Positions 45,929-55,800 are shown, counted from the stretch's first letter. The stretch: DNA of 64,000 bases from Candidatus Poribacteria bacterium (GCA_028824685.1 JAPPCZ010000022.1:1-64000), one strand, 5' to 3'. Numbers and translations: made by a program. The notes: generated by a model from the letters alone, not told the origin.

Positions 45929-46948
45929 CTAACGGAACGGCATAGAATAAAGCAAACCGCCTTCTGTCCAAGGTTTATTAACACCACGAGGTAAGCCGAT
46001 CGGAGTTAGGTTGCGCTCAAAGATTTCGCCATAGTTACCAACAGAAATAATAATCTGTTTTGCCCAGTCTTTAGGAAGTCCAAGCTTTTTACCTATTTCT
46101 CCGGATTCACCCAAAAAACGGTTGATTTCCGGATTTTCAGTTTTAAAAGTCTTGACATTCTTCTGTGTAATATTGTGTTCTTCTGCAAAGAACGTTGCAT
46201 AGACCACCCAACTCACAACATCATTCCATTTGTTGTCCCCGTGTATTGTGAGGGGCCCCAAAGGTTCCTTTGAGACAGTAATATCCAGAATAACGTGATC
46301 ATCTGGATTCTTAAGATCTTTCCGACGCGCAACAAGCTGCGACTTGTCACTGGTAACGGCATCCACTCGACCTGCATCGTAGCTACTGTAAAGCGTGTCA
46401 ATATCCTCATAGGTCACTTCATTATACTTAACGCCTAAGGTCCGCATCGTATCAGCAAGGTTTAATTCAGTTGTACTGCCCGCGGTAACACCAATGCTTG
46501 CTCCATCTAACTGGTTAAGTGATTTTATATTGAGGGATTTAGGTACCATGAATCCTTGTCCATCGTAGAACGTCGGTGGTGTGAAGTCAGTATTCAGTTC
46601 TGTATCTCGTCCCAAAGTCCAAGTGGTGTTTCGGATGAGGACATCTATTTCACCCGATTGAAGTGCGGTGAAACGTTCGGCAGCATTCAGGGGTACAAAT
46701 TCAACTTTATCCGCATTCCCCAGTACTGCGGCTGCAATTGCGCGCCCAAAATCCGTATCAAAGCCACTCCATTTACCATCTTCAGCAAGGAACCCAAAAC
46801 CTGGTAGACCACCGTTTACACCACAGACTAATTTTCCCCGTTTTTTTACTTTGTCAAGAATACTACTCTCGTGCTTGTCCGCAAGCAGCGGTGTCACTAA
46901 TAAGGCTGTTAAAGCCAATGCTATAATACGAAACCATTTCTTTTTCAT
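45929..46948 (-). CDS. aapJ: Amino-acid ABC transporter substrate-binding protein
   Basis: 339 residues from the ATG at 46948 (MKKKWFRIIALALTALLVT), with GGGAG 9 nt upstream. Signal peptide about 22 residues, ending ADKHESS. The mature protein starts KVKKRGKLVCGVNGGLPGF, the hallmark of AapJ-type general L-amino-acid binding proteins. First gene of the operon. Likely imports a broad range of L-amino acids. Confidence 0.92.
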   Translation of the reverse strand: MKKKWFRIIALALTALLVTPLLADKHESSILDKVKKRGKLVCGVNGGLPGFGFLAEDGKWSGFDTDFGRAIAAAVLGNADKVEFVPLNAAERFTALQSGEIDVLIRNTTWTLGRDTELNTDFTPPTFYDGQGFMVPKSLNIKSLNQLDGASIGVTAGSTTELNLADTMRTLGVKYNEVTYEDIDTLYSSYDAGRVDAVTSDKSQLVARRKDLKNPDDHVILDITVSKEPLGPLTIHGDNKWNDVVSWVVYATFFAEEHNITQKNVKTFKTENPEINRFLGESGEIGKKLGLPKDWAKQIIISVGNYGEIFERNLTPIGLPRGVNKPWTEGGLLYSMPFR

Positions 46949-47020
46949 AAAATATTTCTCCCATAATATTTTTATAATCAATTGTTGAATAATTAGATAT
47001 TGCTATATAAGCATAGCATA

Positions 47021-48205
47021 TCACTTGCCAATAAATGCACGACCAGTTTTTTCTTCAGCTTGAAACAGAACAAGGTCCTGCCCATCAGGGTCTTTAACAA
47101 GCCAAATATGACCGGCATGCGTATGTTGAATACTGAATGCATCGGCAGCAGCACGGCCTCGGTAAGACTCGTTGCCATCACCGTCAATCCAATAATAGGT
47201 AATATCTGCTTCGGTTTTGTTCACGAAAAGGACAGCAGTATGCTCACCATCGTGAGAATTTAGATTTGAAAGTTGGTTCGGTTCATAACGGTTTAAATTC
47301 ACCCATTTATCATTGCCCTGACAGTTCTTGTCGAACAACTGTTCATAAGACGAAGTTAGTTCTGCAGGCCACGCAAACTTTGGCGCGTTATCAGGATTAT
47401 ATCCTTGCAAATGTGGTAGATTGAGACGTTTGACAGCGTCAGTATACCGCCAGTCAGTATCTCCATAAATATCCGTGAGTAGTTCTGCCAACTCAGGATC
47501 ATATTCTTTCAATATTCCCCGCTTACTGACATGGTTATGTTGTGCATCGTTTTCACGGTTCGTATTGAACCATGATTGCGTGCCTTCAGCCCAATACTCT
47601 TCTTTGTTTGTGGAGGCGTAAGTGCCTTTCCACAAGCCTTTCTCCATCGCTGCTTCATACAACTGCTTCAACCGCTTATCAAAATCTGGGTCAACAGTGT
47701 TGAGACCCATTTGATGTATTGCATGAGCGAACTCATGAATCAGTATATTCTCCGTCCCGTAAGGGTCCCCCGGATAATTAAGCAGATTTTCTTCACCACA
47801 ACTGACTGATGGACGTGCAGATGTTGCCCCCAAACCACGTGCACGCCGATCCCAATAAAAATCGGGTTTTAGGTCGCTATGCTCAGGTATCTGTGTTGTC
47901 ATCTCGTTGAAAGACATAACAGAAAACCGAACAATGTTTTCCGCAAGTGCTTTTAATAAATCTGGACGGTGTCCTATAACTTGCTGTATAAGCCATGCTG
48001 CCTCCTGCACAGCATGCGAATTCACCTTCTCCGATGCTACGACGGGAAATCCACCTACATCAATCCATTGTCGGTAAAAAGAGGGTAACTTAAAGTTTTC
48101 TCGAATAGTCGGTGGGGGTTCGGTTGGTTTCTGGATGGTATCGGCAGATGTTGCAGATGAAGTAAATACTGTGGCAGTCATAAATAAAGTAAATGGAAGG
48201 TTCAT
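47021..48205 (-). CDS. Exported zinc metallopeptidase-like protein
   Basis: 394 residues. Signal peptide 1-21. Zinc motif HEFAH at 157-161 (ILIHEFAHAIHQ), with a probable third ligand Glu near WAEGTQSWF, in the manner of gluzincins. The tail (about 300-394) holds a small beta domain (TAVLFVNKTEADITYYWIDGDG) resembling VHL-beta-type accessory domains. It lies upstream of the aap operon, with only 39 bp between its stop and the ORF extension of aapJ. Confidence 0.8.
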   Translation of the reverse strand: MNLPFTLFMTATVFTSSATSADTIQKPTEPPPTIRENFKLPSFYRQWIDVGGFPVVASEKVNSHAVQEAAWLIQQVIGHRPDLLKALAENIVRFSVMSFNEMTTQIPEHSDLKPDFYWDRRARGLGATSARPSVSCGEENLLNYPGDPYGTENILIHEFAHAIHQMGLNTVDPDFDKRLKQLYEAAMEKGLWKGTYASTNKEEYWAEGTQSWFNTNRENDAQHNHVSKRGILKEYDPELAELLTDIYGDTDWRYTDAVKRLNLPHLQGYNPDNAPKFAWPAELTSSYEQLFDKNCQGNDKWVNLNRYEPNQLSNLNSHDGEHTAVLFVNKTEADITYYWIDGDGNESYRGRAAADAFSIQHTHAGHIWLVKDPDGQDLVLFQAEEKTGRAFIGK

Positions 48206-48242
48206 AGTGTTGTGTTTAATCCTATTGTTTTGAAAATTTCAT

Positions 48243-48267
48243 ATTGTAAAGTCTTGCACTTTACAAT
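48243..48267. repeat. 10-bp inverted repeat upstream of metallopeptidase
   Basis: ATTGTAAAGT and its complement separated by CTTGC. It lies 38 bases upstream of the metallopeptidase start, so it could be an operator or leader hairpin. Other than this and the promoter at 48551-48579, the gap 48206-48622 shows nothing. Confidence 0.45.
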
Positions 48268-48550
48268 AGTCTTAAAATAGTATAACACTAATTGGTTTAA
48301 TTATCATTCAAAATTTGCGGATAGTTGGGATTCTGGAAGATAAGTGATTCAAGTTTGAGGATGCCCCATATTGTGCAAGCGTAAACAGGAGTTGCACATT
48401 TTTGTGCAGTCATAGATTTTAAGGTTGATAATTCGGTATATTATCGGTTTTTGGATTTGGCATATAAATTGCTCGTTTCGTGATAGTGAATAATTATTAT
48501 CACAACTATAAAAGGCAAACCCGACGATACCTGTTTATCAATTAAACAAC

Positions 48551-48579
48551 TTGACATCTTTTAAATGCATTGTTAAAAT
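48551..48579 (+). promoter_or_regulatory. Sigma-70 promoter
   Basis: TTGACA (48551-48556), 17 nt, TAAAAT (48574-48579), leading to the TPR gene at 48623 whose AGGGAGAAA ribosome binding site follows. Confidence 0.75.
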
Positions 48580-48622
48580 TCAATTTATTTACCGTATTTA
48601 GTAATCCAAAGGGAGAAAAATA

Positions 48623-49948
48623 ATGAAAAAGTTCATAATCGCGGAATTATGCGTTATCATAGCAATCGCTGCGGGATTTTGGATTGGACGAATTACAAAT
48701 TCTTTTAATGATTATGCACAGTATTATGAAAATGCCGATAAAGCTTGGGGTAAAGTTCGAGAAATGAACAATCCACCAGTGACGTATGATGAACCGGATA
48801 AAAACCGTTTGCGAAAAGTGCGCGCAGCTTATCGAGCAGTTTTTGAGAATTACCCGGACAGTCGATGGGCAGATGATGCCATTTATCATCTTGGCTTACT
48901 TCCGCGAACAGATGAAGAGGGTTTCGCACTGTATCGCCGATTAATACGCGAATATCCAGACAGTGAATGGGCAGATGATGCAATGTACGCTATAGCCATT
49001 GCAACATACGAAATTGCGAGGGAATTAGAAAAAACCGGTACACTTGAATCTCTTACAGCCTACTATGACAGGGCACTTGCTTTATTCAACCAATTAATAG
49101 CAACTTACCCTGGTAGTGTTCTTCAAGAGGATGCACAGATTAACGCGGCGATGTGTTACTACGGGAGAAATGATGTAAATATCGCACTCAACCAACTTGA
49201 AAATCTCAAAATAGAACTCGGCAATAGTCCGATTATTTTTCGAATTTTATACAATATTGGCTGGATTCACCTTGGGCAAAAGAATTATGAGGATGCGAGA
49301 GTTGAATTTAAAAATATAGCAGATGCTGGGGATACGGAATATGCACCACGTGCAAGTTTCGGTATCGCGCAAACCTATTTCGGTGAAGGACAAATTACAG
49401 AAACGGAAGCGAAATATAAGGAAGTGGAAGACAAACCTAAGGAAGCAAAGGCAAAATATGGTGTAGCAGAGGGAAAATATAAGGAAGCTATCACCTGGTA
49501 CCAACAGGTTATTGATCTATATCCTGACACTCAAGTTGGTCAAGATGCACATTTCTACATAGGATGGGCATACCATCTGTATAAAGATTATGATGAAGCT
49601 ATCGCTCGTCTTGAGGGTGCAATAGCAAACTATCCGAATAACGCGATCGCTATGACTGCGAAATTTTACATCGGGCAGATTGCTGAAGATAAGGAAGATA
49701 CTGCTCGAGCGATTGAAGTGTATCAGAATTTTGCAGATGACCCGACGCATGATTACGACTCCCGGTTACAGGCGCAATATAAGGTCGGAAAAATTTATCA
49801 GGAAATTGGGGATATGGAACATGCGATAGAAGCGTACGAAAAACTGATCGCTGATTTTCCTGAACCGCATCAAAATACTGCGCATGAGTCGCGTAAAATC
49901 ACTGAAAATTATGTACAGACGCTAAAAGCAGAGCATTTAGGGGAATAA
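48623..49948 (+). CDS. Membrane-anchored TPR protein
   Basis: 441 residues. An N-terminal hydrophobic segment (residues 4-22) anchors or exports the protein, followed by at least eight TPR-like repeats of the BamD/YbgF kind (YPDSRWADDAIYHLGLL, YPGSVLQEDAQINAAMCYYG, YPDTQVGQDAHFYIGWAYH). A lysine/glutamate-rich insert near 255-290, built of short repeats of the EAKYKEVE type, interrupts the pattern. Probably an envelope scaffold. Single-gene transcript. Confidence 0.8.
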   Translation: MKKFIIAELCVIIAIAAGFWIGRITNSFNDYAQYYENADKAWGKVREMNNPPVTYDEPDKNRLRKVRAAYRAVFENYPDSRWADDAIYHLGLLPRTDEEGFALYRRLIREYPDSEWADDAMYAIAIATYEIARELEKTGTLESLTAYYDRALALFNQLIATYPGSVLQEDAQINAAMCYYGRNDVNIALNQLENLKIELGNSPIIFRILYNIGWIHLGQKNYEDARVEFKNIADAGDTEYAPRASFGIAQTYFGEGQITETEAKYKEVEDKPKEAKAKYGVAEGKYKEAITWYQQVIDLYPDTQVGQDAHFYIGWAYHLYKDYDEAIARLEGAIANYPNNAIAMTAKFYIGQIAEDKEDTARAIEVYQNFADDPTHDYDSRLQAQYKVGKIYQEIGDMEHAIEAYEKLIADFPEPHQNTAHESRKITENYVQTLKAEHLGE

Positions 49949-50064
49949 ATAGCGTAGATACGCAGATGGAACGCGTAGCATTTTGTAGGTTGATAGAGCG
50001 GTAGCGAAACCCATAACTGTCAATTTAAGAAAAGATCTGCTTTATATGAGAGTCTTCCCCGGTA

Positions 50065-50086
50065 GGAGCGGTTTCCTAACCGCTCC
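50065..50086. repeat. Small hairpin repeat
   Basis: Perfect 9-bp stem GGAGCGGTT/AACCGCTCC with a TCCT loop. The gap 49949-50278 also has a GATGCGGTT...AACGGCATC hairpin (50230-50253), a relative of 61089-61111, and an end-like TTTCACTATAAA near 50283. It is a decayed repeat region with no gene. Confidence 0.5.
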
Positions 50087-50278
50087 GTGTTATCCCAAAG
50101 TGCTCTTGTTGGAGGGTTTTCAATCCCGCTGAATACCACACGCGTATTCAGCGTTGATTTGGATATATCGCGCTTACAAAGCGCTCCCACAAAGAAACTG
50201 TACCGATTGTTGGCTGCCACTCGTATAAGCCCGATGCGGTTGGGAAACGGCATCTACCAGGGAGTGTGGCACATATTT

Positions 50279-51526
50279 TTAGATTTCACTATAAAAAGGG
50301 AGTGTCTCCAACGCTTGTTCAAGATCAGCAATAATATCTTCACTATCTTCTAAACCAATTGAAAACCGAACCAAGCCATCCGTGATACCGGTCTGCTGCC
50401 GCACTTCGGTTGGAATGTGTGAATGTGTCGTTGATGCAGGATGACAAACTAAGGTGCGCACATCACCCAAACTCACTGCAAGTGCACAAATTTGAAGTTG
50501 ATTCACAAACTTTTCGCCTGCGGCACGCCCTCCTTTAAGTTCCATCGTTATCATACCGCCAAACCCGTTCATCTGACGTTTAGCAAGGTCATGCTGTGGA
50601 TGATTGGGCAAACCCGGATAACGAACCCACGCGACTGCTGGATGTGTCTCAAGAAACGCTGCGATATGTGCTGCGTTTTCACAGTGTCGCGCAAACCGAA
50701 GCGGCAAGGTGGGTATACCGAGCAGTGTGAGCCATGCATTGAATGGACTTATTACCGCACCGAAGTTGCGTAATGCGCCTTTTTGTGCGCGCACAATAAA
50801 TTCTTTTTCTCCGACTATTGCACCTGCGATAACTGCCCCGTTACCACTCAAGTATTTTGTCATACTGTGAAGCACTACGTCAATACCAAGCGCAATCGGT
50901 TGCTGACTGCATGGTGTTGCAAACGTATTATCAATGATTGAGGTTATATTATGTGCTTTGGCAATCTCAGCACAAGCAGCAAGGTCAACAAGTTTGAGTA
51001 ACGGATTGGTAGGGCTTTCAAGATAGATAACCTTTGTGTCAGGACGAATTGCACTTTCAACTTTGTTGGGGTCTGTAGCATCTACAAACGTTGTCTCAAT
51101 TCCCATCCGGGGGAATTCTTCATTTAGCAGATTGTACGTTGCGGAATAAAGGTTTTCCATGGCAACAACATGACCACCATCGGCTAAGGCGGTAAGTAAC
51201 GCTGTGCTAATCGCTCCCATCCCTGAAGCAGTTGCTAATGCAGATTCTCCTGCCTCAAGCACTGCAAGTTTCTGCTCTAACAACTTCTGCGTAGGGTTAC
51301 CCCATCGGGTATAGACGTAGCCGCTCTCCTCATCAATGAACGCTGATGCAAATTCCTCCGCTGTTTGAAAACGGAAGGTACTGTTTTGGTAAATTGGTGG
51401 TAGCAACGGAATTCCCGTTTTTCCTGCCTGTTGATCTTGCGCGCCCGTTGGCAATACCGGTAACGCTTCTCCTGCATGAATAGCCTCGGTTGATTTGCCC
51501 TTATACTTCTTATTTTCCACAATCAA
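50279..51526 (-). CDS. Trans-sulfuration family PLP enzyme (O-acetylhomoserine/cystathionine type)
   Basis: 415 residues. The PLP lysine is Lys224 in HSMTKYLSGNG, with Asp199 (IIDNTFATP) and a YTRWGNPTQ phosphate-binding segment (72-80). It belongs to the Cys/Met metabolism class (cystathionine gamma-synthase, O-acetylhomoserine sulfhydrylase, methionine gamma-lyase); the precise reaction cannot be read. The start is TTG or the GTG two codons later; it overlaps the end of the ogt gene by 4 bp. Confidence 0.88.
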   Translation of the reverse strand: MIVENKKYKGKSTEAIHAGEALPVLPTGAQDQQAGKTGIPLLPPIYQNSTFRFQTAEEFASAFIDEESGYVYTRWGNPTQKLLEQKLAVLEAGESALATASGMGAISTALLTALADGGHVVAMENLYSATYNLLNEEFPRMGIETTFVDATDPNKVESAIRPDTKVIYLESPTNPLLKLVDLAACAEIAKAHNITSIIDNTFATPCSQQPIALGIDVVLHSMTKYLSGNGAVIAGAIVGEKEFIVRAQKGALRNFGAVISPFNAWLTLLGIPTLPLRFARHCENAAHIAAFLETHPAVAWVRYPGLPNHPQHDLAKRQMNGFGGMITMELKGGRAAGEKFVNQLQICALAVSLGDVRTLVCHPASTTHSHIPTEVRQQTGITDGLVRFSIGLEDSEDIIADLEQALETLPFYSEI

Positions 51527-52128
51527 GACCTCTCACGCGATTTTTGCAACACCTCAACCGGGTATCCTTCAAGTGTTAAAAATTGCCGTTTTCGTTCAAG
51601 ACCACCTCCATAACCGCCTAAATTACCGTTGCTTCCAATTACACGATGACACGGAATTATAATTGTTATCGGATTGTTCCCTGTAGCATTTCCTACAGCG
51701 CGAACAGCCTTCGGTCTACCAATTTGTTCGGCAATCCATTTGTAGCTGCGCACCTCACCATACGGAATCTGATGAATAGTGTTCCAAACCGAATTCTGAA
51801 AGTCTGTTCCCATCTCTATTTTAACAGGGATCTCTCTGAAATCTACCGACTCGCCATCAAAATATCGGTCTAAGATATTCTTTGTGCGCCTCAGCAACTC
51901 GGTCTGGGGAATGAATGGCGGTTCATAAAATCTGGAATCGTCGATAAAAAATATATGTGAAATGTGAGAACGTGTTTGGATTATATCTATATGTCCAACA
52001 GGCAATTTGTATCGGAGATTATTCGGACCATAAAAATCTTGTATTGTTCCCGTAACTTGATCCTTGCCGTGGGAATTCAGCATTGTTTCAATGTCATCAA
52101 CAAAATTTTGAGGAGGTTTCATATTCAT
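51523..52128 (-). CDS. ogt: Methylated-DNA-protein cysteine methyltransferase
   Basis: 201 residues. Acceptor Cys160 in IIIPCHRVIG, preceded by RAVGNATGNNP and followed by GGYGGGLERKRQFLTLEG, all canonical. It repairs O6-alkylguanine by suicide transfer. The N-terminal domain (1-90) is the usual non-catalytic part. It is coupled to the downstream PLP enzyme by a 4-bp overlap. Confidence 0.93.
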   Translation of the reverse strand: MNMKPPQNFVDDIETMLNSHGKDQVTGTIQDFYGPNNLRYKLPVGHIDIIQTRSHISHIFFIDDSRFYEPPFIPQTELLRRTKNILDRYFDGESVDFREIPVKIEMGTDFQNSVWNTIHQIPYGEVRSYKWIAEQIGRPKAVRAVGNATGNNPITIIIPCHRVIGSNGNLGGYGGGLERKRQFLTLEGYPVEVLQKSRERS

Positions 52129-52177
52129 TTTTAATTTGACCTTCTTGTGTATTATAAGTTATGCTATACCGCAAACT

Positions 52178-52561
52178 ATGGCTATATTTGAAACATCAGA
52201 CCAACTTTATAGTTATATCAGCGAACTTTTTGAAGAAATTGCCACCTTACCGGAAGCGCAACAGGCACTGAAATCGCTCAATTTAAGCGTCCAATTTAAT
52301 TACAGTTTACCCGATTGTGTAATGACGTTAACTGCAGCGAATGGTGGATACACCATTTCTCGCGATGCTTGTTCTGACGTTACGCCAGATGTAGAACTGA
52401 CGATGACGGGAGATGTAGCATACAAATTTTGGACAGGCGAACTCAATGTTATGGGCGCGATTACAACACGCGAGATCGGCATCGCTGGTTCATTAGGCAA
52501 AATTATGCGTCTTACGCCACTTATTAAGGCAGCAATTCACCATAATAAGGAACGTATTTGA
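52178..52561 (+). CDS. SCP2-like sterol-carrier-domain protein
   Basis: 127 residues from the ATG at 52178 (MAIFETSDQL). The sequence SVQFNYSLPDCVMTLTAANGGYT, then PDVELTMTGDVAYKFWTGELNVMGAI, fits the SCP-2 fold that binds lipids in a small hydrophobic cavity. No signal peptide. The first gene of a possible three-gene run with PhyH and VOC genes. The start is not backed by a strong ribosome binding site. Confidence 0.72.
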   Translation: MAIFETSDQLYSYISELFEEIATLPEAQQALKSLNLSVQFNYSLPDCVMTLTAANGGYTISRDACSDVTPDVELTMTGDVAYKFWTGELNVMGAITTREIGIAGSLGKIMRLTPLIKAAIHHNKERI

Positions 52562-52624
52562 TTGCCGTACAATTTATTAAACTCTATTATCCTTCTAATT
52601 TCGTTACTCTAAAGGAGAAGTAGA

Positions 52625-53416
52625 ATGACCACAGAAAATCTATCAGAAACCATCAACCCTTATGTTACGCAGATGCGTGAAGAAGGTTGGTGCGTATTAG
52701 AAGATGTTGTCCCCGCAGACGTAGTAGATTCAGTTCGCGAAGAGGTAGAAACCTCCGAAGCGGATTATAATGAATATAGTAAAGATAATGGCAGATGGGA
52801 ACGCAATGTCATAAGTTTTATGCCGAACTTTGCATCACATCTGGCAAATGAACGCCTCCTCGCGGTTATCCGAGAATTATTGGGACCACAAGTCCGCATA
52901 TCCCAAACAGAGTATAAAATTCGCCCACCACATTATCAATTGGTGCGTGCATATCACTCCGATTTTCCGTATGACTTGAACCAGAAATGGCATATCACCC
53001 AACCTTTTCCAACTGCCGTTATCGGTATTACCACGCTCTGGATGCTCACCGATTTTACGACAGAAAATGGTGGCACTTGGATTGTTCCGAAATCACATGT
53101 TGACCTTAGGAACCCGCGCGGTAAAGAAGATGGTATCGGAGATCGCAACCCACTTGAGGGCGAAATGCAAGCCGTTGGTAGTGCGGGCAGTGTGCTTATC
53201 ATGGACAGTCGGATTTGGCATTCTAATGCCGAAAATCCGAGCGATGGTCGTCGAACCGCTGTTGTCGTCCGATATGCTCCGTGGTGGTTGAATTTGGAAC
53301 TTTTTGGTGTTAATACTGCCACGATTCCCGGTGAAACGTTTGATGAGTTTCCTGATGATGTTAAATTACTTTTTGAACACCGTGCTGAAGATAGAGAACC
53401 AACTGTATGGGTTTAA
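52625..53416 (+). CDS. Phytanoyl-CoA dioxygenase (PhyH) family protein
   Basis: 263 residues. Fe(II) ligands His111 and Asp113 (RAYHSDFPY), His199 (RIWHSNAENPS), Arg209/210. AAAGGAG precedes the ATG by 8 nt. It is followed after 53 bp by a VOC-family gene, suggesting one catabolic unit. Substrate unknown. Confidence 0.9.
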   Translation: MTTENLSETINPYVTQMREEGWCVLEDVVPADVVDSVREEVETSEADYNEYSKDNGRWERNVISFMPNFASHLANERLLAVIRELLGPQVRISQTEYKIRPPHYQLVRAYHSDFPYDLNQKWHITQPFPTAVIGITTLWMLTDFTTENGGTWIVPKSHVDLRNPRGKEDGIGDRNPLEGEMQAVGSAGSVLIMDSRIWHSNAENPSDGRRTAVVVRYAPWWLNLELFGVNTATIPGETFDEFPDDVKLLFEHRAEDREPTVWV

Positions 53417-53469
53417 AACCATAAGCAAATTTCGTAATATCTTACATGCCTTAAAAAAGGAGATTTTCC

Positions 53470-53898
53470 ATGTCAACAACACTTGTACACATCGGTGTCC
53501 GCACAACAAATCTTGAAAATAGCATCCGTTTTTGGCGCGATGCGCTCGGATTACGGATTTCCTCAACGAAGAATGGGTGCTACGACCTTACTGACGGTTA
53601 CCACAATTTTCGTGTGTTTCAACATAACGGTCCCGACCGTCCTCAACATGTCGGAGGAATGTTAGACTATCTCCACATCGGTGTCCGTGTTCCGGATTTG
53701 CGAGAAGCAGCACAGCGATGTGAAAAACTCGGATTTGAAATTACTTGGGAAGGTTTAGATGGCACCAAACCTTACGACGCGAATTCCGATGAATTACCAT
53801 CTATTGCTTTCAAAGTTGAAGATCCAGACGGGATTGTCGTTGATATTACCGAACGCGACGATCAGTGGCCCGGTGTAGATATTGAGAGCAAAGGTTAA
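53470..53898 (+). CDS. VOC family (glyoxalase/dioxygenase-like) protein
   Basis: 142 residues. Two paired beta-alpha-beta-beta-beta modules: first TTLVHIGVRTTNLENSIRFW with a metal-binding His near residue 7, second MLDYLHIGVRVPDLREAAQRC, ending with the acidic ligand in VEDPDGIVVDITERDD. A small metal-dependent lyase, isomerase or dioxygenase; the substrate is not evident. AAGGAG precedes the ATG. Confidence 0.88.
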   Translation: MSTTLVHIGVRTTNLENSIRFWRDALGLRISSTKNGCYDLTDGYHNFRVFQHNGPDRPQHVGGMLDYLHIGVRVPDLREAAQRCEKLGFEITWEGLDGTKPYDANSDELPSIAFKVEDPDGIVVDITERDDQWPGVDIESKG

Positions 53899-53916
53899 AT
53901 CGTCAACCCTACAATA

Positions 53917-53937
53917 GGCGCGGTTCCATGCCGCGCC
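53917..53937. terminator. Hairpin between convergent genes
   Basis: GGCGCGG and its complement CCGCGCC with a 7-nt loop, lying 19 bases after the VOC stop and 14 bases before the end of the convergent peptidase gene. It could serve as a bidirectional terminator, though no U-run is obvious. Confidence 0.5.
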
Positions 53938-53950
53938 AACCACGAAAAAT

Positions 53951-54646
53951 CTATTCATCACCACCCAAAATCCCTAAACGGAATAAGTAGTAGAGTAACG
54001 TTAAAAGACTCGTGACTGCTGCTGCGAGATACGTCAAAAATGCAGCGTTAAGTACTTTGCTTGCATGACGATTTTCTTCTGGTGAAAGCATCCCTGCTTC
54101 GTCTATAGCGATTTTAGCACGCCGACTCGCATCCCATTCCACCGGAAGCGTTACCAGTGAAAATACTACAACTAACGAAAACAAGCATACACCTAACAAC
54201 ATCAGTCCTACCATCTGAAGAAAAAATCCGGCGATCATCACAATATAGGAAAAAATCGATCCGAAATTGGCAGCTGGAACCAGCGCACTTCGTAGGTTTA
54301 GCATTGCATAGCCCTGTGCGTCCTGCATCGCGTGTCCTGCTTCATGACATGCAACACCAATTGCAGACAGCGAATGGCTTGAATACACATCGTTAGACAA
54401 CCGTAGCACTTTTTGGCGTGGGTCGTAGTGGTCACTTAGCCACCCGCCTGTGTGTTCAATTTTGACGCCATCAATGCCGTTTCTTTGCAGCATGAGCGCT
54501 GCTGCCTGTGCGCCTGTCATCCGATTGCGAGAGCCAATTTTTGAATATTTTGAAAATGTTGATTTTGTCTTCCATGTCGCATATAGAGATAGCGCAAGTC
54601 CTGGCGCGAGAAATACGAAATACATCGGGTCAAACCAACCTAACAT
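53951..54646 (-). CDS. YugP-type zinc membrane peptidase
   Basis: 231 residues from the ATG at 54646 (MLGWFDPMYFVF), with GGAGG 8-9 nt upstream. Zinc motif HEAGH at 101-105 in VACHEAGHAMQDAQGY, and transmembrane segments at the N-terminus, near 130-185 and at the end. This is the neutral zinc metallopeptidase family of YugP (Pfam Zn_peptidase_2). Likely acts at the inner membrane. Substrate unknown. Confidence 0.9.
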   Translation of the reverse strand: MLGWFDPMYFVFLAPGLALSLYATWKTKSTFSKYSKIGSRNRMTGAQAAALMLQRNGIDGVKIEHTGGWLSDHYDPRQKVLRLSNDVYSSHSLSAIGVACHEAGHAMQDAQGYAMLNLRSALVPAANFGSIFSYIVMIAGFFLQMVGLMLLGVCLFSLVVVFSLVTLPVEWDASRRAKIAIDEAGMLSPEENRHASKVLNAAFLTYLAAAVTSLLTLLYYLFRLGILGGDE

Positions 54647-54784
54647 GATAAACACCTCCAAGTTTCTATGTTTATATCATTTTATGAATAAATTAGTGTC
54701 TATTAGATAATGAAATTATATAAGATTTCAGTTGAGAATTCAACTGATTTTTCAGGACATTTGGTTTTTATTGAGGAATGCTGA

Positions 54785-54807
54785 AGGGCGGATGTGGCGT
54801 CCGCCCT
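54785..54807. terminator. Hairpin downstream of LamG gene
   Basis: AGGGCGGA/TCCGCCCT, 8-bp stem with a 7-nt loop, 90 bases beyond the stop of the minus-strand LamG gene. No U-run, so only a weak terminator candidate. The rest of 54647-54896 has no gene. Confidence 0.45.
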
Positions 54808-54896
54808 AACTTGAGTAGATTATTAGTGTGCAGTGTTGGGTCTATCCGTTTTGGTTCTTACTGCAGCATTAATAGATAAATGCTTAAAGGTTATGC

Positions 54897-55649
54897 CTAT
54901 TTCTTAAGGCTACCCCATGTGACAGCCAGTTTTGCTTTTGGATCAACGGCAAGACCACCTTCTATCCCATCGTTCATAACAGATTTAATATCATCTTCAC
55001 TCAATACGGTGTTGAAGATGACGAATTCATCAAGGAGTCCTTGCCACTGTCGGCTACCGTTCCAATCGCCGATTCTGCCGGGGTCAAGCACACCAGGGTT
55101 ATTACCCCAGTCGCTCTCAGCGTCAAGTTCACCATTGATGTAAAAACGGATTTTCCCTTCCTTCGCGCTATAAGCGGTTGCAATATGTATCCATTTGTTC
55201 ATTTCGCCGCCTGATACTGCGAAGTTAGCGAATTTATCGTTACCACCAGGGTTACTGTGAATAGAAAATTCTACTTTATTGTTCGGATGCAGCTGATAAT
55301 GGATATCACCTGCTTTCCAACCGTTAACGTTATAGAAGACACGCCAACCATTTTCACGTCCAGTGCATTTGACCCAGTGTGTAAACGTGATTTCCTCAAA
55401 CGAACCCAACCTCTTGTTGATGTTAACCCATTCGTTTGTCCCGTTTAACTCAATCGCTTTGCCGATTTTACCATCAACAAATTTCCCACCTTGAAGTTCA
55501 CCGTCAAATCCATTTCCGGAAATATCTTCGGCATTGCCATCAAATATCCACGCAGCGGCAATCATGTCTTCTGTGATCTCTGCTGAACCGAGCATATTGA
55601 ACCCTAAGACAAGTAGTAGACTTAGGATAAATGTGATAAATCTAAACAA
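54897..55649 (-). CDS. Secreted LamG-domain protein with WGxLK C-terminal tag
   Basis: 250 residues from a TTG start at 55649, with AGGAGG 6 nt upstream. Signal peptide 1-23. Residues 30-230 are a concanavalin-like LamG_3 domain (AAWIFDGNAEDISGNGFDG; WIHIATAYSAKEGKIRFYING; LDEFVIFNTVLSEDDI). The C-terminus VDPKAKLAVTWGSLKK is a tag shared with three other secreted proteins in the window (59426-60079, 60185-60832, 63103-63873). Probably a carbohydrate-binding surface or secreted protein. Confidence 0.82.
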   Translation of the reverse strand: MFRFITFILSLLLVLGFNMLGSAEITEDMIAAAWIFDGNAEDISGNGFDGELQGGKFVDGKIGKAIELNGTNEWVNINKRLGSFEEITFTHWVKCTGRENGWRVFYNVNGWKAGDIHYQLHPNNKVEFSIHSNPGGNDKFANFAVSGGEMNKWIHIATAYSAKEGKIRFYINGELDAESDWGNNPGVLDPGRIGDWNGSRQWQGLLDEFVIFNTVLSEDDIKSVMNDGIEGGLAVDPKAKLAVTWGSLKK

Positions 55650-55800
55650 AATTAACCTCCTATGTGTTAATAGAAAAGAGAACTATTGGTGTTCTCCGAT
55701 CCTTGTTCTACATTGTTTAATCTTATGTGTGACTTATTTTATCACGCAAACAGATTTAATACAACAAATTGATTTGAGGTGTGCAAATATCTGCCTATGG

